The notes below the pieces were generated by a model. It had not been told where the DNA came from. It saw only the letters and a program-made list of their open reading frames with translations, and did no database searches. From Streptomonospora nanhaiensis (GTDB taxonomy: Bacteria > Actinomycetota > Actinomycetes > Streptosporangiales > Streptosporangiaceae), in assembly GCF_026642255.1 (NCBI RefSeq), contig NZ_CP113264.1:558001-622000 (forward strand): 64,000 nucleotides of DNA. The letters are read 5' to 3'. Positions 33,676 to 40,580 of this stretch are shown one piece after another (within the stretch, counting starts at the first letter, position 1; each line of letters begins with the position of its first letter). Made by a program: the position numbers and the translations under genes.

Positions 33676-34877
33676 AGGGCGCTCCTCGTCGTTTCGGGGG
33701 TGGTTCCGGTGGAGGGTGGACCGGGCAGGGCGGAGATGGCGGCGCCCACCTGGGCGGTGACCGCCTGGAAGGAGAAGCGTCGTGTGACGAGTTCGTGTCC
33801 GGCGGTCCGCAGCCGGCGGGTGAGCGCTCGGTCGGACCGCAACCGCTCGAAGGCGGCCGCGAACTCGTCCGGTCGGTCGGCCCGCAGGTAGTGAAGCCCA
33901 TGGACGAGGCCGAGCCCTTCCACGCCCTTGGCCGTCGAGACGACGGGAGCGCCGAGCGCGAACGCCTCGAGCACCTTGAACCTGGTGCCTCCGCCGACCT
34001 GAAGCGGGATGAGGAGCGCACTCCGTCCGATCAGCTCGCTCAAGTCGTCGGGGTCGGGGAGAACACGCAGGCCCGGTGTCGTCTCCACGGCCTGTGACAA
34101 CCAGTCCGGGCAGCGCGCGCCCGCGATGACGAGTGGCAGTGCGGACGGGGCCCCGCGCAGGAGCGGCAGGACCTCTTCCACCAGTGTGCGCACGGCCTGT
34201 TCATTGGGCCCGTAACTGATCAGGCCGGTGAAGGCGGCGGCCTCGATCTCGTTCTCGGGCACGGTGGCGGTCGTCACCGGGATCGCGTTGCTCACCACGT
34301 GGACGGCGTCGGATCGGCTGGAGCCGTGGAGCTTCAGCAGCGTTTCCCGGTCGTGCCCACTACAGACCCAGACCCCGGCGGCCTGCCGCAGGACCTTCTC
34401 CTCGACCGCGAAGATCTGCCGGGTGTGCTCCTCCGTGTACCGGCTTGCCATCCGGTGGGCAGCCAGCTCCTGCCGGAGCGTGTACTCGACGTTGTGCATG
34501 TCGTCCACGACCGGGACACCGGTGCGGAGTCTGATCTGTTCGGCGTACCGATGCAGCCGCAGCTCACTGGCAACCACGAAGGAGGGGGCCTCGGCCACCA
34601 CACGTGAGACCAGGTGCTCGCTCTGTATCGGGCAGTAGGAGGTGGCGAACGGGTCCTCGAGGCCGTCGATGTCCTGGACGTCCCCCTTCGGGTGCTGACA
34701 CATGAGGTCAGGGGACGCGCAGGTCACGGGGTAGTACTCGGTCGGCAGGAACGCTGAGAGCGCGGAGTGCAGAGCGCGCCACCGCATGGGGGCTCCGCCG
34801 CCGCGGTCGGCCAGGTCCCCGGGGGCCAGGAGCATCGCTTTCGTCGCGCTGTCCGCGCTGCCGCCCTGACTGCTCAC
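33672..34877 (-). CDS. GT4-like glycosyltransferase
   Basis: A 401-residue GT-B protein. The N-terminal domain has AMLLAPGDLADRGGGAPMRW and VVDDMHNVEYTLRQELAAHR, a segment seen in GT4 enzymes that act on surface or antibiotic sugars. The C-terminal donor domain has FTGLISYGPNEQAVRTLVEEV and IPLQVGGGTRFKVLEAFALG, the EX7E-like region (about 315-335). It is coupled by a 4-bp overlap to the sulfotransferase upstream and the Gfo/Idh gene downstream. With the left-arm GT4 and the GT-like gene there may be three sugar transfers. Confidence 0.86.
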   Translation of the reverse strand: MSSQGGSADSATKAMLLAPGDLADRGGGAPMRWRALHSALSAFLPTEYYPVTCASPDLMCQHPKGDVQDIDGLEDPFATSYCPIQSEHLVSRVVAEAPSFVVASELRLHRYAEQIRLRTGVPVVDDMHNVEYTLRQELAAHRMASRYTEEHTRQIFAVEEKVLRQAAGVWVCSGHDRETLLKLHGSSRSDAVHVVSNAIPVTTATVPENEIEAAAFTGLISYGPNEQAVRTLVEEVLPLLRGAPSALPLVIAGARCPDWLSQAVETTPGLRVLPDPDDLSELIGRSALLIPLQVGGGTRFKVLEAFALGAPVVSTAKGVEGLGLVHGLHYLRADRPDEFAAAFERLRSDRALTRRLRTAGHELVTRRFSFQAVTAQVGAAISALPGPPSTGTTPETTRSAL

Positions 34878-35728
34878 AGCTGCCTCCCTGTGGTGGTGGC
34901 CGCCCCCGGGCGGTCGGCGAGCCAGAGCCTGTACCGTGCGGCCAGCTCGTCGTTGAGGGCCGTGGCCTGGCGTCGTGGACCGGGGTCGGTGAACTCTGCT
35001 GCACGTGTGTGGATGCCGAGCAGCTCAAAGGTGGAACTGAGTACCGATTCTCGCCGGTCCACCAGGTCCTCGTACGTCACGCTGAGCGTCGGGAACCGGG
35101 TATCGGCGAGCCAGTCGGACCAGGTGGAGTGATGCCGCCGGATCGCGGTGATGAGTTGGTGCACCTCGGCCGAATCGAAAAGGTCCGCGGTGAGCTCCTC
35201 CGGGTTCGTGACGAGGGCCGCAGGCGGACCCTCGCGCCACCAGGTCGTCGTCGTGGGGACCCGCCGCGGTGCCACCCCCGGCACATCCACGAATATTCCG
35301 GTTCGGCTCGCGATGATCATCGAGACCGCCTGGGCGACCACGTCCCTGCGGCTGACCGTGATGATGCGGACGTCGTCGCGGTAGCCGTCGGGGAGCAGGT
35401 CGACCGGAGAGGCCATCTGGCCGGTTTTCAGCAGTGGCTCCAGGTGGTAGAGGAAGACCTTGACCCCGAACCGGTTTCCGGAACCGGTCCGGCCGAGCAG
35501 CGCACGCTGGTAGGCCGCCCAGTCCGTCGCTCTGGGCGCCCCCGGGCGCGAGTCCGGATGCGCGAGTTCCTGGGCGGCCAGGTTCTCGTGCAGGGAGGAG
35601 GTCCCGTACCACTCGGCGGGTTCACCGGCCTGTCCCGTGGCGTGCAGGGCATGGCAGAGGAGGTTGGTACCCGTGCGTGGTGAGCCCAGGACGAGGTAGC
35701 CGATTCTTCCCCCGTGTGCGCCTCTCAT
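34874..35728 (-). CDS. Stf0-type sulfotransferase
   Basis: A 284-residue PAPS-dependent sulfotransferase resembling Stf0, the mycobacterial trehalose 2-sulfotransferase. The 5'-phosphosulfate loop is LVLGSPRTGTNLLCHAL (about 12-28). EPAEWYG and the FGVKVFLYHLEPLL stretch match Stf0, and the 3'-phosphate motif is IITVSRRDVVAQAVSMIIA (about 121-139). The C-terminal VTYEDLV also fits. It would add a sulfate to a sugar hydroxyl, which suggests that the product is anionic. It is coupled by GTGA to the downstream GT4, and starts 4 bp after the DegT stop. No PAPS synthesis genes are in the window. Confidence 0.86.
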   Translation of the reverse strand: MRGAHGGRIGYLVLGSPRTGTNLLCHALHATGQAGEPAEWYGTSSLHENLAAQELAHPDSRPGAPRATDWAAYQRALLGRTGSGNRFGVKVFLYHLEPLLKTGQMASPVDLLPDGYRDDVRIITVSRRDVVAQAVSMIIASRTGIFVDVPGVAPRRVPTTTTWWREGPPAALVTNPEELTADLFDSAEVHQLITAIRRHHSTWSDWLADTRFPTLSVTYEDLVDRRESVLSSTFELLGIHTRAAEFTDPGPRRQATALNDELAARYRLWLADRPGAATTTGRQL

Positions 35729-35731
35729 GCC

Positions 35732-36889
35732 TCACTCCTCCTCGTTCCCGGAGCCGACGCCGTCGAGCGCGCGTCTCCCGGCCGCGATGACCCGTTCGAC
35801 ACGATCCTCCGTCAACCCCGGATACACCGGCAGGCAGACATGCGTGCTCGCGAAGCGGTCGGTCTCCGGTAGCTCCTCGGGCGTGGAGCGGTCGGCGGAC
35901 GCGGGTTGCCTGTGTATGGGCAGGGCATGACCGGTGAGCGGACCGGGTAGTTCCACGAGCTGCTCGGCGAGCGCTGCCGCGAAGTCGTCGCGGTGCCGCT
36001 CGGTGGGGAGTTCGAGCCAGTACTTGTAGTGGTTCGGCCGGACCTGCGGGGGGACCGGCCGGCGGTGGGGACCGAAGGCGGCGTCGTACCTGGCGGCGAT
36101 GGCCCGCCGTGCGGCGAGGCGCTCGTCGAGTCGGTCGAACTGGACCAGCCCCAGGGCGGCCTGGAACTCGGTCATCCTGGCGTTGGTGCCGAAAATTCGG
36201 TGGACCCCGTCCGGAGAGCGGCCCTGATCGCCCAACAGCCGCACCAGTCGGGCCAGGTCGGGGTCGTCGGTGACCACGGCGCCGCCTTCACCCGTGGTCA
36301 GTACCTTGCGTGCGTAGAAGGAGAAGGTCGCCGCCACCCCCCAACTTCCCGGCGCCCGTCCGTCGTGCAGGCTGCCGAGGGCCTGTGCCGCGTCCTCGAT
36401 CAGCCGCAGCCCCCTCTCCCGGCACAGCCGCGCCACGTCGTCCAGGTGTCCGCTGATCAGTCCGCCCAGGTGGGTGACCAGCACGGCGGCGGTCGCCGGT
36501 CCGAGCGCGGCCTCCACCTGGGCGGCTGTCGGCCCGAGCTGGTCCGGGGCCATGTCGACGAACCTCACGTGGGCGCCGACGGAGGCCACGGCCGCGGCAC
36601 TGGCGATGAAGCTGCCCGATTGGACGAGGACCTCGTGTCCGGGCCCGACCCCGAGGGCGCGTAGGACCAGCTCGAGTGCTGCGGTGCCGTTCGCCACGGC
36701 GACCGCGGCTCTCCGGCCGGTGTACTCGCGCAGCGCACCCTCGAACTCGGAGACCTGCGGTCCCGCGGTGAGGTCCCCCCCGGTGAGTGCCGACCTCATC
36801 CGTTCCACCACGGCGTCGACGTCGGCTTCGTCCAGGGAGAGCTCATGGGACGCCACCGCCGTCGGCTCTCGGGTTTCGTATGAGGTCAA
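35732..36889 (-). CDS. DegT/DnrJ/EryC1-family sugar aminotransferase
   Basis: A 385-residue fold-type I PLP aminotransferase. VAVANGTAALELVLRALGVG is the PLP phosphate region (about 66-85), LIEDAAQALGS holds the cofactor Asp, and the PLP lysine is in FSFYARKVLTTGEGGAVVT (near residue 194). The C-terminal region FGTNARMTEFQAALGLVQ completes the pattern. It transfers an amino group to a keto-sugar. The start is TTG 36889: GGGAG lies 7 nt upstream and the TTG overlaps the previous stop as TTGA. With the Gfo/Idh and HAD genes just upstream it forms a dehydrogenase-aminotransferase-phosphatase set, as in 3-amino-sugar (kanosamine-type) routes. Confidence 0.88.
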   Translation of the reverse strand: MTSYETREPTAVASHELSLDEADVDAVVERMRSALTGGDLTAGPQVSEFEGALREYTGRRAAVAVANGTAALELVLRALGVGPGHEVLVQSGSFIASAAAVASVGAHVRFVDMAPDQLGPTAAQVEAALGPATAAVLVTHLGGLISGHLDDVARLCRERGLRLIEDAAQALGSLHDGRAPGSWGVAATFSFYARKVLTTGEGGAVVTDDPDLARLVRLLGDQGRSPDGVHRIFGTNARMTEFQAALGLVQFDRLDERLAARRAIAARYDAAFGPHRRPVPPQVRPNHYKYWLELPTERHRDDFAAALAEQLVELPGPLTGHALPIHRQPASADRSTPEELPETDRFASTHVCLPVYPGLTEDRVERVIAAGRRALDGVGSGNEEE

Positions 36890-37839
36890 CGGGCGTCTCC
36901 CACAGGTGAGTCGAGCTTGTGTAAAACGTTCAGCACTTCGCCGACCAGGTGCTGGTGCGTGAGCAGGGCCGCCTCGTCGGTGATCAGGTGCTCGAACCGG
37001 TCCAGAGCGAGCCGGTACTTCGACCGCGGAACCGCCGACGGCGTGTGGCCGGGGGCAGGAGGGGTCTCCAGGAGCGGCCCGTCGACCATTTCGCTGTCGA
37101 GCACCAGCCGGCCGCGTGAGCCGGTGATGACCACAGGGGGCGCGCCGCGTGGCTCCGCGTAGCGGAAGTCGGCGTGCAGCGGTACAGAGGTTCCTTCGAC
37201 GCTGAAGCTGCCCGTCAGTACGTGTCCGGCTTCGGGGGTGTCGTCGACTTCCCATGCCACCTGTTGAAGGGGTCCGAAGAGGCCCACCAACAAGGTGAGC
37301 GGGTAGGGGCCGAAATCCCGCGCGGGTCCGGCCCCGGGGCCGAGGAACCATGCCCGCCGCGGCTCGACGGCGCCGTTCACGTAGGGTCCGGTCTTGGCGA
37401 AGTCGACTCTGACGTCGGTGATCTGCCCCAGACTTCCGTCCCCCCAGAGTCGTCGAATCGTTTCGATGCTCCGACCGGAGGCGGTGAACGGTGCTCCTGC
37501 CACCGCGAGGCCCCTGGCGCGGGCCCGGGCGCACAGGTCGAGCCACGTCCGGGCGGTGGGCGCCGGCGGCTTCTCGACCAGGACGTGGTAGCCGTGGGCC
37601 ACAGCGGCCTCGGCCAACGTGAGGTGACTGGGAATGGGGGAAAGGATAATCGCTTGGTCGCCTGGTGCTGCGGGCGGTAATTCGGCCAATGCATCAAGCC
37701 CGATTCGCGTGGCATCGGCACGCGCGTCCTCGGAAGTGTCGACCACCTTCACGCGGGTGTCCGATTTGGCGAGAAGGGGTAGGTAAGCGTTTCGCGCCAC
37801 ATGCCCGAATCCGACTATGACAGTGGTTTTCCCGGTCAT
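36886..37839 (-). CDS. Gfo/Idh/MocA-family oxidoreductase paired with the DegT aminotransferase
   Basis: A 317-residue NAD(P)-dependent dehydrogenase. The Rossmann motif is VIVGFGHVARNAYLPLLAK (about 7-25), VLVEKPPAPTARTW carries the EKP motif, and DFGPYPLTLLVGLFGPL is the active-site segment in the second domain. It is shorter than the 375-residue paralogue at 32548. ATG 37839 overlaps the HAD stop as ATGA, and its own stop overlaps the DegT TTG start. It would oxidise a sugar (possibly a sugar phosphate) to the ketone that DegT aminates, as NtdC and RifL do in their pathways; this role is inferred from context. Confidence 0.87.
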   Translation of the reverse strand: MTGKTTVIVGFGHVARNAYLPLLAKSDTRVKVVDTSEDARADATRIGLDALAELPPAAPGDQAIILSPIPSHLTLAEAAVAHGYHVLVEKPPAPTARTWLDLCARARARGLAVAGAPFTASGRSIETIRRLWGDGSLGQITDVRVDFAKTGPYVNGAVEPRRAWFLGPGAGPARDFGPYPLTLLVGLFGPLQQVAWEVDDTPEAGHVLTGSFSVEGTSVPLHADFRYAEPRGAPPVVITGSRGRLVLDSEMVDGPLLETPPAPGHTPSAVPRSKYRLALDRFEHLITDEAALLTHQHLVGEVLNVLHKLDSPVGDAR

Positions 37840-38549
37840 CGGATTTCCCCTCGGGGGCGTTCGTCGCTGGCTGCGGACACGATGCCTAAAATATCGGTCA
37901 AACTGTTGATGCGTAGGGTTTCGGGGATCTCTGGTCTCAGGCGGTGAGGGTCGTACAGCAGGCATCTGCCAATGCCGGCGGCCCAGGCTCCGAGGAGGTC
38001 GTTGATGAGGCCGTCACCGACGAAGCACGCCTCGGACGGAAGAACGCCAGCCGTGTGGCAGGCGGCCCGGAAGATCTCGCCGTCCGGTTTCTCGACGCCG
38101 AACACCGTTGAGTCCATTGCGGCGCCGAAGAATTCGGCCAGGCCCGTCCTGGCCAGCTGTGCGGCGAGGCCGCCGTCGTCGTTGGCCACCGCTACCAGTG
38201 TCACTCCGGACGCCCGCAGCGCGGCGAGCACCGGTTTGGCGTCCGGTGCGAGACGGCTGTACAGATCGGGTCGCTGTACCGCCTCCTTGAAGGCGGCGCA
38301 TGCCGGGGTGCTCGGGACGTCGAGCAGCTGGGCCCAGCGCATCGCCTCCTTGCCGAGGTCGTCCTGCCCGAGCGGAAGCCGCTCCCGACTCGCCTCGAGG
38401 GACAGCAGGAAGGCTGCCGATGCGTCGTGCTCCGCGACACCGGAGACGCCGTGCCGGGTCAGGCAGGCGGTCAGGACCGCCGGATCGATATGGATCAGGG
38501 TGGACCCTACATCGAACAGCACGGCGCTCGGCCGACCGTCAATCAACAC
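37836..38549 (-). CDS. HAD-superfamily phosphatase
   Basis: A 237-residue HAD hydrolase with an alpha-helical cap. Motif I is AVLFDVGSTLI: the nucleophile Asp is present, but the second Asp of DxDxT is Gly, as in several HAD subfamilies with DVGxT. Motif II is VAVANDDGG, motif III the Lys of FGVEKPDGEIF, and motif IV CFVGDGLINDLLGA. First gene of the right operon, with GGGGAGG before its GTG. By context it may dephosphorylate an amino-sugar phosphate made by the next two genes, or the heptose intermediates. Reduced activity from the Asp-to-Gly change is possible. Confidence 0.83.
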   Translation of the reverse strand: MLIDGRPSAVLFDVGSTLIHIDPAVLTACLTRHGVSGVAEHDASAAFLLSLEASRERLPLGQDDLGKEAMRWAQLLDVPSTPACAAFKEAVQRPDLYSRLAPDAKPVLAALRASGVTLVAVANDDGGLAAQLARTGLAEFFGAAMDSTVFGVEKPDGEIFRAACHTAGVLPSEACFVGDGLINDLLGAWAAGIGRCLLYDPHRLRPEIPETLRINSLTDILGIVSAASDERPRGEIR

Positions 38550-39189
38550 GACCTCCCCGGGTGGAAGCCGGACGAGGATGCACAGACATAATTCTGTTCA
38601 AGCTCGGCAAACCTATCTGCTCGAAGGCGCATTGGCTCCACTCCGGCTGGGGTCGGATGGTGGAACCTTTCCTGAGACAGTTGTGGTTCTGCGTGTATCT
38701 GACCGCGGGGCGCTGATATCGGCCAGGCCGTTCTGGACGAGGGGGCGATGTCGGGCTGCCGGGGGCGTGCATTAACCCCTACGAGATCAGGAAGTTACCA
38801 TATCCGGCGTATGGTTCTCTAGAGTGAAAAGGAGAAACTATTCGGGATCCCCGGTCGGGAAGCTGCTCGGTGTGCGCCTATGAGCAGACCTTTTCAAAAC
38901 GAAGTCGCAGGTCACGACCCCGTGTCGGAGAGAGGAGGCCGCCCCCGGCGGCAAGGGCCCTTGGTGGGGCGGCCAGGGAGGCCTGAGACGTCACGGGCCC
39001 CGGTGCCGCGTTGTCGGGCGGCTCGGCCGCGCCCTGCCGCCCTCCGTGCGTACGGGGGCGGCCACCGCACCCGGAGTGCCGGGGCGGGGAACCTCCGCCC
39101 ACCTCCCCCGTGAGGGCGCCGGCGAGCCCGGCTCCTCCCGCTGCACGCCCCGACGGGGCCCTCCGGCCGCGCCCTCCCGCCTGCGCGGG
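38550..39189. other. Spacer at the right edge of the sugar locus
   Basis: No convincing gene is seen. The part up to about 38900 is less GC-rich and should hold the promoter of the leftward operon; I cannot assign -10/-35 boxes. From about 38930 the sequence returns to very GC-rich core-like DNA, which marks the likely edge of the accessory locus. AAAAGGAG at 38827-38834 looks like a ribosome binding site but has no start codon at the right distance. Confidence 0.5.
38797..38815. promoter_or_regulatory. Inverted repeat ACCATA-N7-TATGGT
   Basis: A perfect 6-bp inverted repeat with 7-nt spacer in an AT-richer patch, about 250 bp upstream of the right operon. It could be an operator; no regulator gene is encoded in the locus. 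Confidence 0.4.
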
Positions 39190-39495
39190 TCAGAGGTCCA
39201 GGACGGTCTGGCCCGGGGTCTGGCGGTCGCGTTCGCCGCGGCCGCGCCCCAGGCAGCGGCGGCACGTGACGGGGCCGGCCGCGGCGGTCAGCCGGAGGGG
39301 GTCGACGGCCGCGTGGCAGGCGATGGCGGGCACGGCCACACCGGCCCACATGTGCGTGGCGAGCTTGTGCACCACGTCCCCGCGTCCGATCCGGACGCCG
39401 GAGGCGTGGGCGAGCTCCTCGCGGCGCCGGCGGAGCGTGGCGGCCAGGTGTTCGACGTCGGGCTCGGGGATGCGCGGCTGGTCAGGGTCGGTCAT
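39190..39495 (-). CDS. Small conserved-looking hypothetical protein with a CxxC motif
   Basis: About 101 residues. Start MTDPDQPRIPEPDVEHLAAT, then a helix rich in Arg/Glu, GDVVHKLATHMWAGVA, and a C-terminal CRRC pair preceded by a His/Cys pair (ACHAAVD), which could bind one zinc ion. Amino acid use and the clean end support a real gene over the opposite frame. GTG 39513 is an alternative start adding six residues. I do not recognise the family. It faces away from ridA's end and is separated from it by a long hairpin. Confidence 0.5.
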   Translation of the reverse strand: MTDPDQPRIPEPDVEHLAATLRRRREELAHASGVRIGRGDVVHKLATHMWAGVAVPAIACHAAVDPLRLTAAAGPVTCRRCLGRGRGERDRQTPGQTVLDL

Positions 39496-39565
39496 GACTC
39501 CAGCATCGCCCACGGGGGTGACCGTCGGGGACGGGGAGCGCGCCCGCGGCGGCCCCGCCCCGCGA

Positions 39566-39609
39566 ACGCCGGCGGCCCCGCGTCCGGAGGGACGCGGGGC
39601 CGCCGGCGT
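39566..39609 (-). terminator. 20-bp perfect hairpin after ridA
   Basis: A 20-bp perfect stem (39566-39585 with 39590-39609) and a GGAG tetraloop begin 4 bp past the ridA stop. It is the longest stem in the window and has no U-tract. Confidence 0.75.
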
Positions 39610-39613
39610 CCGC

Positions 39614-40024
39614 TCAGTCGAGGACGGCGTACGCCTCGACCTCGACGAGCACGTCGGGCTCGAAGAGGTAGTCGACGCCGATGAGCGACACGGGCGGGAA
39701 GGGCTGCGGGAGGCCCAGCTCCCCGGCGACGCTCTCGACGCCCGCCATGAAGTCGTCCATCATCTCGGGCTGCCACTTCGTGACGAAGAACCTGAGGCGC
39801 ACGACGTCGCCGAAGGTCGCCCCGGCTCCGTCCAGGCCGCGTGCCGTGTTGCGCAGGGCCTGCGCGACCTGGCCGGCCAGGTCGCCCGTCGCGACGGGGT
39901 TCGCGTCGGCGTCGCGCGCGATCTGCCCGGCGACGTGCACGTGGCGGCTGCCGGTGGCGACCGAGACGTGGTTGTAGGGAACGGGCTGCATCATGCCCTC
40001 GGGGGAGAACAGCTGAACGGTCAT
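39614..40024 (-). CDS. RidA/YjgF/Rid family protein
   Basis: A 136-residue Rid protein. HVHVAGQIARDADANPVATGDLAGQVAQALRN (family core), FGDVVRLRFFVTK and a C-terminal LFEPDVLVEVEAYAVLD with the conserved Glu are present. RidA enzymes hydrolyse reactive 2-enamine/imine intermediates to ketoacids; many paralogues act in catabolic pathways. The position usually held by the key Arg (RxxxxV near residue 105) is not clear here, so it may be a non-archetypal Rid member. It is divergent from an HxlR regulator across an 80-bp gap holding an inverted repeat. Confidence 0.9.
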   Translation of the reverse strand: MTVQLFSPEGMMQPVPYNHVSVATGSRHVHVAGQIARDADANPVATGDLAGQVAQALRNTARGLDGAGATFGDVVRLRFFVTKWQPEMMDDFMAGVESVAGELGLPQPFPPVSLIGVDYLFEPDVLVEVEAYAVLD

Positions 40025-40060
40025 GGGAGATCCCTCCGGTTGCGCCTTGGTGGTATCCCA

Positions 40061-40077
40061 TGTCTACTAGGTACACA
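40061..40077. promoter_or_regulatory. Putative HxlR operator between ridA and hxlR
   Basis: TGTCTAC-TAG-GTACACA: arms match at 6 of 7 positions around a 3-nt centre, in the gap between divergent ridA and the HxlR gene. TAC/GTA-centred inverted repeats of this kind are typical HxlR-family sites. Confidence 0.5.
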
Positions 40078-40104
40078 AAGGGAACTTCAACGAGACCAGG
40101 TGTC

Positions 40105-40479
40105 ATGCAGGAAACCGCCCCCTTCGCCTCCTACGCCTCCGGGATCACCGCGTCGCACCGAGAGCTCCTCGACCAGGTGCTCGACAAGTGGTCGCTCCAG
40201 GTGATGGAGGAGCTGTGCGAGCAGCCCCAGCGCTTCAACGAGCTGCGCCGCGCGATCCCCGTCGTGACGCAGAAGTCGCTGACGGCGGCGCTGCGGCGCC
40301 TCGAGCGCAACGGGATGGTCGAGCGCGTCGTCACGAGCACGCGCCCGATCGCCGTCGAGTACCGCATCACGGCGCTCGGCAAGACCCTCCAGGACCTGAT
40401 CGACGCGCTCCTGCGCTGGACCACCGACAACATGGACGGCGTCGAGCGCGCACGCGAGCGGTACGACGGCGAGAACTGA
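40105..40479 (+). CDS. HxlR-family transcriptional regulator
   Basis: A 124-residue winged-helix regulator: LDQVLDKWSLQVMEELCEQPQRFNELRRAIP, then TQKSLTAALRRLERNGMVERV (recognition helix and wing) and PIAVEYRITALGKTL are the HxlR pattern. The N-terminal sensing Cys common in the family is not at its usual place; the only Cys is in ELCEQ. ATG 40105 is preferred; ATG 40060 would add 15 residues but lies inside the presumed operator. It probably controls divergent ridA and itself. A strong hairpin follows the stop. Confidence 0.9.
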   Translation: MQETAPFASYASGITASHRELLDQVLDKWSLQVMEELCEQPQRFNELRRAIPVVTQKSLTAALRRLERNGMVERVVTSTRPIAVEYRITALGKTLQDLIDALLRWTTDNMDGVERARERYDGEN

Positions 40480-40508
40480 CCGCTCCGGGACGGCTCCGGG
40501 CGGGAACG

Positions 40509-40544
40509 CCGCGGGGCCCGCGCGGTGTCGCGCGGGCCCCGCGG
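40509..40544. terminator. Bidirectional 16-bp hairpin
   Basis: A perfect 16-bp stem (40509-40524 with 40529-40544) and a GTGT loop lie between convergent hxlR and the galactarate dehydratase gene. Confidence 0.72.
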
Positions 40545-40580
40545 GCCGGGGCGGGCCCCGGCCGGTCCTGCCGGGCGGGG

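Noticed and set aside
16906..38549. Classical aminoglycoside cluster
   Set aside because: No 2-deoxy-scyllo-inosose synthase, inositol dehydrogenase-type pathway set or 16S rRNA methyltransferase is present, despite the APH-like kinase.
38880..39113. Small forward ORF at the right edge of the sugar locus
   Set aside because: The first ~18 residues look normal, but the rest is Arg/Pro/Gly-rich and no ribosome binding site precedes it. At most a remnant.
16068..39189. Integrative element with attachment repeats at tRNA-Thr
   Set aside because: No integrase, excisionase or copy of the tRNA 3' end was seen, so only adjacency is reported.
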